Below, piece by piece: positions 13,268-21,900 of a stretch of DNA of 64,000 nt (positions are counted from its first letter, which is position 1; the number at the start of each line of letters is the position of its first letter). Position numbers and translations under genes: made by a program. Where the stretch lies: contig NW_024726235.1 in the NCBI RefSeq assembly GCF_018991925.1, forward strand, positions 1,668,601-1,732,600, given 5' to 3'. Below the pieces are notes generated by a model. That model searched no databases, was not told the origin of the DNA, and saw only the letters and a program-made list of their open reading frames with translations. The DNA comes from Homarus americanus. Its lineage: Eukaryota; Arthropoda; Malacostraca; Decapoda; Nephropidae.

Positions 13268-14023
13268 GTAATCATTATTATCTTATTTTGGTATTTTTAT
13301 TAAAAATTTTATTTACTATGAATATTTATTATTATTATAATTATTATTACTACAGTATTACATTTTCGCCCCCCAGTCCCTGATGTGGGTCAGTGATCTA
13401 TGCCCGGGTAGGCTAATCCCTGTTTAAAAAAAAAAAAAAAATTGCTCCACAAAATTTTTTTTCTTCAGTTTTCAGAGCGTTTTGGTTTTCGGAATTTCGG
13501 ATAAAGGGTTGTCAACCTGTACATTGGTAACCGAACATCATATTAATTACGCCGAAATAAATACACATTGCATTATTCGATGTTAAACTATAAACCAAAG
13601 TAAATGCATGTCACAATATCATCTGTGGTCTCATAATGTTTCATACAGAGTGTGGACTGATACTTCTTTGAGATACGGTACATACTGTTCCTCAATATAT
13701 TACTTGAAAACCTAGTTACATATCACTCAATGATAAAAGCACAGGATTTAATTACGTATAAATATTTCTCAGCACCTGACCCTAACTACACTAGCAAATA
13801 TTAGAAATACTGTAGCCCTAAATCTATTTATCTTTATGTTCATCTGCAGTACCGTATATCCGACAAACTAGTTTTTTGTATAATTTCAACCTCTTGTCAT
13901 CTTATTAGCCATTCAGGTGGTCAATGTTTACTTTATGACTTTCATTGTCCAGTGATAGTAACGGTATTTAATTTTTTATTACTTTACAGAACAACAGTAG
14001 GTGAAGATGATCCTCGGACGTAG
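1..14023 (+). CDS. 3' part of a proline-rich, probably actin-associated gene (forked/espin-like, tentative)
   Basis: Coding parts seen: 1-20 (partial), 2014-2640, 4129-4257, 5517-6206, 7721-8321, 10142-10208, 13990-14023. All junctions are GT-AG and the frame is continuous to TAG at 14021, giving 721 codons in the window. The protein is low complexity, with runs of 7-9 prolines, Ser-rich tracts and polar linkers. It also has short conserved-looking blocks: LNRELERRS, LMEEFKLAHKKMF, LQKELESTLSRSNLRQR and a C-terminal GILKPSG...KSISFGDV. Poly-proline tracts usually recruit profilin, EVH1 or SH3 proteins, so a cytoskeletal scaffold is the best guess. I suspect the forked/espin group from the look of the EEFK-AH-KMF and LSRSNLR blocks, but cannot confirm it. 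KSISF also fits the PP1-docking consensus. The gene runs convergently with XPO1. The N-terminus and promoter lie left of the window. Confidence 0.75.
21..2013 (+). other. intron of the proline-rich gene
   Basis: AT-rich intron with many stops in all frames. It holds a (TG)n run near 553-579 and many TACTGTA/TACAGTA words (for example 475-490). No element with recognisable ends was seen. Confidence 0.6.
553..579. repeat. (TG)n microsatellite
   Basis: A pure TG dinucleotide run of about 13 units inside the first intron. Confidence 0.95.
2014..2640 (+). CDS. proline/serine-rich exon
   Basis: Acceptor CCCCCCTTCAG|GAG and donor CACAG|GTGAGT; 627 bp, 209 codons, phase 0 on both sides. It starts EEKRRGLERTQSAP and carries two proline runs (near 2175-2195 and 2535-2570). 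A less repetitive block, ELPIANRVLPVNIHPTF, lies between them. The exon ends LAAALNRELERRSAQ, a short helix like the later LQKELESTLSRSNLRQR, so these may be two copies of one actin- or partner-binding helix. That repeat relation is my inference. Confidence 0.85.
2641..4128 (+). other. intron of the proline-rich gene
   Basis: AT-rich, dense in TACTGTA-type words, with a short (AC)n run near 3443-3460. No other structure was seen. Confidence 0.6.
4129..4257 (+). CDS. charged 43-codon exon
   Basis: Acceptor CACTACAG|GAA and donor ATAAG|GTGAGG, phase 0 on both sides. It encodes a Lys/Asp-rich segment beginning EVHLGLNGDDKTK and ending SKRAQHDK. With the next exon this reads RAQHDK-LMEEFKLAHKKMF, a continuous charged helix. 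No catalytic motif is seen. Confidence 0.8.
4258..5516 (+). other. intron of the proline-rich gene
   Basis: AT-rich intron without recognisable elements. The stretch 4540-4740 is richer in G and A on this strand than its surroundings. Confidence 0.55.
5517..6206 (+). CDS. Ser/Asn/Pro-rich exon starting with an EEFK-AHKKMF helix
   Basis: Acceptor ATCTTACAG|TTA and donor CCTGCT|GTGAGT; 230 codons, phase 0. The first 15 residues (LMEEFKLAHKKMF) look like a conserved helix. The rest is polar low-complexity sequence with poly-Ser, poly-Asn and an 11-12 proline run near 5918-5950. It ends in PPLPPPMPATFTPLPPA. The composition suggests a disordered linker with profilin/EVH1-type ligands. Confidence 0.85.
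6207..7720 (+). other. intron of the proline-rich gene, with a possible alternative last exon
   Basis: Mostly AT-rich non-coding DNA dense in TACTGTA words. The stretch 6499-6573 is exon-like and is listed separately. The bases just before 7721 are open, but ATTTTTACAG-type signals place the acceptor at 7720. Confidence 0.5.
6499..6573 (+). CDS. possible alternative terminal exon of the proline-rich gene
   Basis: After an intronic TACTAAT branch-point-like word and an AG at 6497-6498, an in-phase reading gives FCALKTPQPARQTNNPSS and on to a TGA at 6571-6573. A polyadenylation signal AATAAA follows at 6634-6639. Joined to the exon ending 6206 it would give a shorter isoform lacking the LSRSNLR and KSISF blocks. 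It cannot be a skipped internal exon, because a GTGAGG donor at 6570 would leave phase 2 while the next exon needs phase 0. It could also be chance. Confidence 0.35.
   Translation, partial: FCALKTPQPARQTNNPSSNPPTWT
7721..8321 (+). CDS. exon with the LQKELESTLSRSNLRQR block
   Basis: Acceptor GTTTTACAG|CAA and donor GAAAG|GTTAGT; 601 bp, leaving phase 1. Notable parts are SVAVMEEFK, YFEPQRKSPGKPLVS, VKLEFLP and LQKELESTLSRSNLRQR, then a Ser/Thr-rich tail and RGIRQDAPVTIIMK. If the donor is not used, translation stops at once (TAG 8324-8326). Splicing to 10142 instead continues in frame to a sensible C-terminus, so I favour splicing. Confidence 0.85.
8322..10141 (+). other. intron of the proline-rich gene
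   Basis: AT-rich intron, very dense in TACTGTA/TACAGTA words (for example 8871-8894). The 123-codon open frame at 9480-9851 is hydrophobic translated AT-rich DNA without a coding look. Confidence 0.6.
10142..10208 (+). CDS. short penultimate exon encoding the KSISFGDV tail
   Basis: Acceptor CCCCTCCTACAG|GC and donor GATGT|GTGAGTG. The 67 bp take phase 1 and leave phase 2. They encode G-ILKPSGPPSIRPLQKSISFGD, markedly GC-richer than the intron around it. KSISF matches the [KR]x(0,1)[VI]xF docking consensus for protein phosphatase 1. The exon is too short to be called as an open frame. It is supported by splice sites, phase and composition. Confidence 0.7.
12907..13519. mobile_element. 613-bp foldback MITE, pogo/Tc1-mariner type, TA target duplication
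   Basis: Terminal inverted repeats start CAGGTTGACAATCC (left) and CAGGTTGACAACCC (right, reversed). TA flanks the element at 12905-12906 and 13520-13521. The arms are inverted copies of each other for about 150 bp. They include ATTTCGGAATTTTTCGG-type sequence, an A/T homopolymer and a GTGGGTCAGTGATC module. The centre is an ATT-rich loop. The tip resembles Tigger/pogo elements of other animals. Confidence 0.8.
13157..13345. repeat. ATT-rich low-complexity loop of the foldback
   Basis: Runs of TTA/ATT trinucleotides occupy the centre of the foldback element. The 60-codon open frame here is just translated ATT repeats. Confidence 0.85.
13990..14023 (+). CDS. terminal coding exon of the proline-rich gene
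   Basis: Acceptor TTACTTTACAG|AAC. In phase 2 it completes Val and reads TTVGEDDPRT, then TAG. The protein thus ends KSISFGDVTTVGEDDPRT. The exon continues as 3'UTR, with AATAAA at 14169-14174 and another at 14739-14744. This last exon is supported by phase and acceptor only, so it is somewhat less certain than the larger exons. Confidence 0.6.
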
Positions 14024-14744
14024 TAGTTGAGAAGAACTGTATACAAATAGGCCCCGGACCCTCTCCCTAACAAGGACTGTGCTATGATCCCCTATGCTGA
14101 TGCCATACAAAAATCTTCTTTCCTTTCTGATGTAAAAGTAGTTCAATAGAAATAATAATAATAATAATAATAAAAAGGAATTCTTTACACATGTATATAC
14201 AGTATCTGAAAACAGTACTATTAATGTAATACCTGTATTATTTCCTATACATTCTGGTCAATTTTTATTTGAATAGAATCATTATCAGTACAGTACAGTA
14301 CAGTATTTTGTTTAAGAACTGTACAGTACATTATCCTGCATAAGTCCATGAGAACTTTGAGACTACAATGATTTTTTTCTTTATTTTTTTTTTATTAATT
14401 TAGTTTTTGTTTTTGCATTGAAGTCCATTTAAATTTACGCTTAGATTAAGTTTGAAATATATATTCAGGTAACTCTGCCGTCTCTTTATCTCTATTACTA
14501 AGTTTATTAAATGTTTATGATGTATAATTCCTCAACTTATGTAAGAATTATGTATATATACAAACATATTTTATGGTTTGGACTACTGTATAAGTAAAGC
14601 ATGGTGTTATGTACATATCACTGTTCCATAGATCAGTATTTGGTACTGAGTACATGTATTTAAAGTGTTCACAAATCTACACTATAAATATTAGAAACCA
14701 ATATACACCTTGTGTTCACTAACAGTTCAGATTGAACCAATAAA
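14024..14744 (+). other. probable 3'UTR of the proline-rich gene
   Basis: Begins after the TAG at 14021. Candidate polyadenylation signals AATAAA lie at 14169-14174 (within an ATA run) and 14739-14744. Which one is used cannot be decided. Confidence 0.45.
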
Positions 14745-15252
14745 AAATTATAGAAGGAAAGAGTTTTATTTTTTAAGAATAAATTTCATTACAAAAGTAT
14801 TATGGTTGAAAACACTTGAAAATTTTAGAAAACAGTAAGCTGTAAATCAATATTAGACCTTCCTTTATTAATGGCAAATAGTATGCGGTCTCATACACTT
14901 AAAAAATGACTGCTAAATAATCCCCAGTACTGTATACATGTTAACCCTGTAGTACCTGTACTGTATCTTCACAGATAACAATTGTACAGTAGTTGTTGCA
15001 ACATAAGTGAAGTATTAATGAATGCCTAGAGATCACTGAAAGTGCTAAACAACAAATGCTATGCCATGCAAATACAGTATGGAGAAGGGGTTGGGGCAGT
15101 GAAATAGTTCTACACAAACTTAAATCATCAGAAGAATAGTTCACATGAAGGTCATCATAACACCAAAATAAACAAGATCTGCAGCACAAGTACTGTATGA
15201 GTACTCCATGAGACAGACATACTTTAAACCATCTGACTGAAGCCCAGATATA
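14745..15252. other. intergenic, nothing recognised
   Basis: AT-rich DNA with TACTGTA words between the end of the proline-rich gene and a pogo-type element. Open frames here have no protein-like features. Confidence 0.5.
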
Positions 15253-16062
15253 CAGTGGTCCCTCAGTTAATGAGCGCAATCCGTTCTAGAAGGTTGCTCG
15301 TTAACCGAAAAAATCGTTAACCGAAACCATTGTTTCAATGGGTTTTGGGGTAATTAGTTCCAGCTCATTGAAAATTACCTAAATTCAACAAAAAAGGTAG
15401 AAAAGTACACTTACTTTGAGGTGTGTATGTAGAAGGCTCCTGGATGATGATGATGGGAATTAGAATGGGGGTGGAGGAGAAGGGAGAAGAGAAGGCATTG
15501 GGGTAGAAGAGAAGTCACCCCATGGTGCCATTTCATCCATAAAATTTTAGTTCTCCTGGTGTCAATCAAGATTATTTTCTTTAAATCAACACTGCACTGC
15601 ATTATATATTGTCAATACCCGTATGTAAAATAAATTTCAAAATGACCAATAATTTGCTTGCAAACACAGAAAAAAAGCATTTAGTTGAAGAGCGTCTCAA
15701 GCAAGATGTTACCTCCACTGAAAAGACACAAAGACTGACGCCTGTTTGGTGTGTTGACAGGCTGGATGGAGCACATAAAACTACTGTAGTTTCCTTACCT
15801 TCAATTATGTTCAATAATTGCTAAAATGACTAAAAAATTTAATATTAAACTTTTAAAATTATTGAATAGTATAAACTTCTTGATATTTACTAAAATGGTA
15901 AGGAATATAAGCCCTAGAACCGATTACTGTATTGGCGGACTAATACTACAGCTCGTGGACCGCCAAATGCAAGCGAAAACGTGTTGAGGTCAGCTTGTAA
16001 GAAACTCGTTAATCGAAGTTAAAAATCTTATGGAAGGTAACTCGTTAACCGAGGGACCACTG
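15253..16062. mobile_element. 810-bp pogo/Tigger-type non-autonomous element, copy A
   Basis: Ends CAGTGGTCCCTCAGTTAA and, inverted, CAGTGGTCCCTCGGTTAACG. TA lies at 15251-15252 and 16063-16064. Subterminal CGTTAACCGA words repeat on both sides. The inside matches copy B at 27599-28439 (for example ACTTACTTTGAGGTGTGTAT), with no intact transposase. TA duplication and a CAGT tip fit the pogo/Tc1-mariner superfamily. Confidence 0.85.
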
Positions 16063-16402
16063 TAATGAAAGAGAAAATTCATAAAGCAGAGAAATGGACC
16101 CCACTAAAATGCACAGAATTTTATGACTGGTCTGTCTTATTCCCTGACTCCTGCTATCCTGTTCTAATGAGGGCATCATACCACTTCTTCAAACTTGCTA
16201 AGTTTCCTAGTCAATAACACCAGATATCATTACTACAGTAGAGTATAAAATTGTTCAAAGGATACACATCTCAAGTGTTTGAAGAAGTGCTTTGTTTTTA
16301 AATCATGGTGGCTGTTAGCATGTCTCTTGGTCTGTGTTTAGTGGGAAAAACTTCTAAGGTTATTCAAAACCCAATATATTTAAATCACTCACCTTGTCAT
16401 CA

Positions 16403-16420
16403 TGTGTGTGTGTGTGTGTG
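16403..16420. repeat. short (TG)n run
   Basis: A run of about 9 TG units in intergenic DNA. Confidence 0.8.
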
Positions 16421-16789
16421 CGAGTACAATTTAAGGTTAACCACCCAGGTTATCCACTTTAGCCATCTAAGGATAGATCTCTGTAGAAGACTAATTTCTT
16501 ACCCCAAGACTAAAACTTTTAATTACAGTACTGTATATACACATACAGTATTAATATACTATAGGTGCCCACAGCCCAACAAAACATTATAGGCACTAGC
16601 AAAGGACAAAATTTAATACAGTACAGTACTGATCAATTAAGATTTATTTTTCTCACTAATTCTCTTTGCCACTTACTGGGTACATTTCATTAAATATCAT
16701 AATTACGAAACTGTAATTCAGGTAACAACAGTACAGTACGTATATACAAAAGCAGCTTTGCTCAAAATCATGTACAGTAGTTTAATAAA

Positions 16790-17365
16790 TCTTTGTTGCT
16801 GGTTGGCTAGAATAAAGATGCCTATGATGTTGTTCAAAACATATACACTGTACATTGTACAGTATTTGCAATCACAGTATCATTTTGTTTTCCTTACAAA
16901 AGTCAATTACTAATCCTCTCTCCTTTCTATTACCCAACCCATGAGGTCCTACTTCTGGTGCTACTTTCCCTTTACTAGCTTTTGCATTAAAATTTTTCTA
17001 AGACTTCACCATCATGTTGGTGCATAAACCTGTATTATTACCAAGTTCATGGGTTTAGCATTAAACTTATCTAACAAAACTCTATATACCACTGCCCATT
17101 ATTCCTTTACACTACTACTGTACTCAACTTCTGGTTTACAAGAATACCAACACCTCTCTCATGTTTTTTACTACTGTACCTGAATATATGAAGTAAGAAT
17201 CTTCACTGCTAATGCTATTTGCACCTGCTCATCTTACTTCACTTAATCCCAGAATGTCCTATTGCAATCTTTTCATTTCCCTACAAACATTTGCATATTT
17301 ACCAACCTCATGCATCCTAACATTCCATGTTCTAATATCGATTTTTTGCTTGTTTATTCTTACAC
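16790..17365 (-). pseudogene. LINE endonuclease (APE-type) remnant
   Basis: On the minus strand, broken frames read TWNVRMHEVGKYANVCREM, then DILGLSEVR, then NAKASKGKVAPEVGPHGLG, NRKERGLVIDFC and FEQHHRHLY. These follow the order of an apurinic-like endonuclease of a non-LTR retrotransposon: TWNVR start, LSEVRW, DFNAK-G, GPHGLG...N-RG...FC, then the QH-RLYTW part. Stops and shifts interrupt every block, and the Trp of SEVRW is a stop. No reverse transcriptase follows. It is an old 5' fragment lying between the two genes. Confidence 0.75.
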
Positions 17366-17689
17366 ATTCCTTTGTGTTTAATGTCCAAGGCATTGTTTTG
17401 CTCGGACAGTATTTGCTAGTTCTTGGTGGCACACTGCCCGCAAGCTTGGGAGGCAATGTGATAGGACCTTTTTGGTGATGATCCAACAGAAATGCCCAAA
17501 AATCGTTCATTGTGTATCTCCATGGTTTTTCAAGGGCAAGAGATGAGGTTAATGAGAATGGATGCCCCAAACCTTTTCTCATCAGAAAATTAAATAGAGG
17601 AATAGAAAAAGTTGAGAATGAACTATGGGATGTAGAGGTCGCTCATACCTCACTCTGGTAAAGAACCAGCCCACCACATAGATATACTC

Positions 17690-17970
17690 TAGATAGATAT
17701 AAACAAATAACTATTGGTTGGTGGATGGCTATACAGTATAGAGAGATATGGGTAAAGTTATATTAATTTTGGTTAGTGGATAGATATATAGATAGGTAAG
17801 TAGTAGGTAGGTAGGTAAGTAGATAGACAAATACATAGATGAATAGACACGGGTAGTTCAATAAACTTTTATGGGTTGGTATATAGATAAAAAATATATT
17901 CTGTAGTCTATAGATAGTTCAATAAAGTTTGTCTAGTGGATGGCTATGTAGACATACAGATATAGATCAA
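17690..17970 (+). repeat. degenerate GATA/TAGATAGA-type repeat
   Basis: Irregular repeats of TAGATAGATA, GTAGGTAGGT and GGTTGGTGGAT over about 280 bp. It is a decayed tandem repeat without coding potential. Confidence 0.6.
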
Positions 17971-18301
17971 CAGATTTGGCTTGATAAGTGAGGATCAGGT
18001 ATACATTACACAATTAAGTTAGTAATTTATGTCGGTATTTTATGCAGTAGCAGATCCATGGGGGGAGCCCTCCCTAAGAATTGCCCCCCTTCCCCAGCAA
18101 TGTTACAGCCACACATATGCAGAAAATAATAGGCAAACTTCATTATATTCTACATATAGTACTACAAAGTTACAATGTGAAATAAAGAATTTTATTAAAT
18201 ACAGTACGAGTGGTTCTGTACTGTAGATCCCCATCCCCTCTGTACATGTAGCCAGAGTCTTTAGCATTTGGCATACATATACTTAATTACTTCTAGGTAC
18301 A

Positions 18302-18526
18302 TGTTGTACAGACACCCTGAAGTTCATTAACTCTCCCAGCCAGCTTTTGCTCCACTGCCTGCTTCAGATGTATGAACTTGAATCTGTTACTTCGAACCTT
18401 TAGATTCATTCGTATCGTTTTAATTTTTCTGGTTGGTACCGAGACAATTTCAAACATCTGAAACAGGCAGTGCAGCAATAGCTGGCTGGGAGAGTTAACA
18501 AACTTTTGGGGGGAGACTGTACAAAC
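18302..18526. mobile_element. 225-bp foldback element
   Basis: Inverted arms of about 80 bp (18302-18385 and 18445-18526) share TTAACTCTCCCAGCCAGCT and CACTGCCTG-TTCAGATGT. A centre of about 60 bp separates them. It is a MITE-like hairpin, and no target duplication is evident. Confidence 0.75.
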
Positions 18527-18949
18527 ATTCACATTATTCTGTACAAAAGAATTTATTTTCCTAAGTCACTAAAGTGAGGCATACAGTGATACTGTAATTG
18601 CGTGATAACATGCATTTGAAAAAAATTGTTATACTGTACTGTATATGGCGCCCTTTTTTATGGATCCCATAATATACATTTAGAGGTACATGTTGACGTT
18701 TATTCAAGCATAAGTTTCAAACGTGCAAAACCACCTTCAATAGAGTGTTTTCAGGGGGTCACCATATCAACATTGCACAAATTATTAAATTGAGATATTT
18801 GTTTTAATTGCTTTACTTTGATTCTATAATACTGTACGTTTACTACTGCGAGTTTCCTTCCGTTGAATGCCACACTGCACAAAACCTGACGTCTTCCTGT
18901 TAACACACTAGTGGAGGGGGACTGTACATGTTGATATATTGATACATCT

Positions 18950-21900
18950 CTTTTCATTACATTGACACAGTTGCATATGACACATGTCTAACATCCGCCA
19001 GCCATACAAGTCTGGTAAACACCGGATTTAATTTTGCAGGTGTCAACTGTCACACAAACAACCTTGGTAGATCCATCTAGTGAGCCTCTAACATAATTTC
19101 AATCACATGTCAAGGGGGGTCTTTCCTATCTTCCATATATAGATCAGCACTTACCTGGCCACTATGTATCATAGTAGGAAAAGGCTTGTGGGGAAAATAT
19201 TGTGATGTCAGGTCTTGAGCACCATATCTTATGGATTGAATTTAAATTGAACTCTTGAACCCAATATAGGGATATGACTGGAATACAAATTAAAAATGAC
19301 CAGACACTACACACTAAGGGATGAATGCTGTATTCCAGGACATTTTAGCCCGATTAAGTTAATAGGATATTTTAGGAAAAATATTTGTTAACTCACTAGA
19401 GTGACCTATTAAAACTTGCCACTATCCATCAATCAATGCAATTTCTTAATGTCTGCAAAAATAAGCTACAAATAAACACAAATATGTATTAAATAATGAA
19501 AGAGTGTACGTATATATAAAGTAGGGGGTGGGGGTAAATAATACACCTGTGTCTTGTAAAATATTTTCTTATTTTGCTAAGTTTTGCACAAATAGCAGAA
19601 TATCAAAATGATCAGTCACACTACACTTCCCATCTCTTAAAACAGAGATAGTGCGACTAATCTTAACGCACTGAAGATACACACGACAAACATACTAAGG
19701 GGTTGGAAGTACATTATAACCTGTGGGTGTTTTATAGGTCAAGTTTTGCAATAATTATCCTAACTTGTGTTTTGTGCCCACTTATAGGTTACTTCTGTCC
19801 TCCAGTTGCCCACACATACTACACTGCTGTTGGTGTAATCACCTAGTTATCTCAACAGACAACTTTTGAGAGGTCCTTAACTCCCCTCACGTGCAAAATC
19901 TACATCCATTACCGCTAAGGGACATTTCTGTGGAGGTGACCAGACACTTGCAACTCATTAAATTAGTTGCTCAGTTATTGACTTTCTAATTTTGTCTACA
20001 AAAGGATGCTCTCAATTTGAGGGCAAAACCTTTAGTTGCTCGTCTTATACCAATCCACAAACTACAGCAAGTCATATAAGAGGGCTTTATGCACATCTGG
20101 TAATATTGAAAACTGGGACAACTAATTATAAACCCAAAATCTTCTAGTACAAGAATGGAGGCCTTATATTAAACTTACTTAGTCATCACAATATAAGAAT
20201 GCCAAGTGAACTATCAAGGTAAATTGAACTCAAATAACACCTGAGATAAACTCAATTAACCTTGATGTCAACACTGGTTTTATTACATGATGATCTAAGT
20301 TATAAGATACCAGTTTCTTCGGAATCCTCTCCTACACCACTAAATATACAAGATATATGTAGCCTTATTTGAAATTAAATTTTGACACTCAAAGGAAAAC
20401 ATAAGCGTAATGCACAGATGGAAAATTAAGTAATTTCTCTTTCCCACTTACAATAAGCATGTAGGGACTGACTATGCCAACATGGCCCCTTAAGAATAGC
20501 ATTGACAAGAAAACAAGAAAGAGAACAGGTTGCATGAGCAGTACAATACTATCTTACATTCAATACAGAGAATTGTTCAAAATAAATTACTTACACACAA
20601 CCTCACAATCGAGGCAGTTCCAAAAATATAATGAACAAGAAGATATTCATACCAAGTGCTAAGACTGAAATAGAAAATTGATAGTGTTATGTGAAATATT
20701 GTGATTATACAACATAACTAAATTCCAAAATGCATGAGATCTCCTCACTCCTCCTCAGTTTAAAATTTGATTGTTCCCAAAGTGCACATCCAAGAGTTAA
20801 AGTAGTACACACATACTTGAAGACTGAGACAACTAAAACTTTTTCAAAAGATAAACATTTATCCAAAAAACCCAACACCCATTTGAATTTCAATATTAAA
20901 AAGAAAAAAATAATTAAATAAACTGCCACTCCAAACAGGCACACAATAGCAGGTTTTCTGCCCAAGATTTAAGTTACAGTACTTTTAAAAATTTAACTAA
21001 TGCCTCTTGACAAGACATTATCTACACACACACACACACTTATTTTTCTTGTAATTGCCACACAGTAGTCATAAGCAAAAACTATACAAATGCTTACAGC
21101 ACCTAAGTTTTCCAGCATTTATGACATCCGTATTAAAATAATAATAATAGTGTAATAATAATAATAAAATAAATAAATTATAAATTTTCACTCACAAAGG
21201 CCAAGGAATCCAATGCAGTATAATCAAGTTTCCAAAAAATTTTACCTTGTCACTTTGAAACATTAATTTGGGTACAAAGCAATGTACAAATGCAACAGTC
21301 CAATGACAGAGGAAAGATGTTTCCTCAACAGTAGTGGCTCCTAGGTACAAACAACCAATATCCAAGGAGCAAAGCTTGAAGCATATGTATATTCTCTCTT
21401 CATTATATAAATTTCTTCCATGTGTATATAATCCCTTCGTTATTATATTTCTTACATATGTATACAGTATTCTCCCTTCATTATCAAATAAATTTCTTAC
21501 CAATCTTTTTTTTATGAAAGCTAAAAATTCACTTTATCAAACAAGTCAGGGCCACTAAAGTTGGCAAGAACTCAAGAACCAATGTAAATTAACTGCATCC
21601 TTTGAGTCAATTTTCTTAATATTGCCTTGATTAATAATGCAATCCCAGCTCTTGAGTTTTAACACTATATATCTATTGGCCACAACCTAAATATGCAAAA
21701 CATTCTTACTAAGGTAACAAATACAGTTATTATTCTCGCCATTTGGACTTCAAATGGCAATTCAAGCTAGGAAGTGCTCAAAATAAATATCTATCTTTAT
21801 GACATGCATCAATATCCTTTATGCATTAACTACAAATTAATCAAAACAAATTCATTTCTCATGATAGGCATCACTAATCATGAAATAAAAATTAATTGCA

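Larger units (their letters stand above)
12826..13689 (+). mobile_element. old DNA transposon copy 1, split by a foldback element
   Basis: The ends carry inverted copies of GTATCTCAAAGA-GTATC (left near 12830, right near 13665-13680). Its flanking halves, 12830-12906 and 13520-13689, match 53410-53640 in the opposite orientation, including GTGGCATACTGATCC and GGTAACCGA-CATCAT. No coding capacity is seen, so it is a non-autonomous family. Confidence 0.55.
10209..13989 (+). other. last intron of the proline-rich gene
   Basis: 3.8 kb intron. From 10.2 to 12.8 kb it is AT-rich with TACTGTA words. From 12.83 to 13.69 kb it holds an old DNA element with a younger foldback inside (listed separately). 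Confidence 0.6.
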
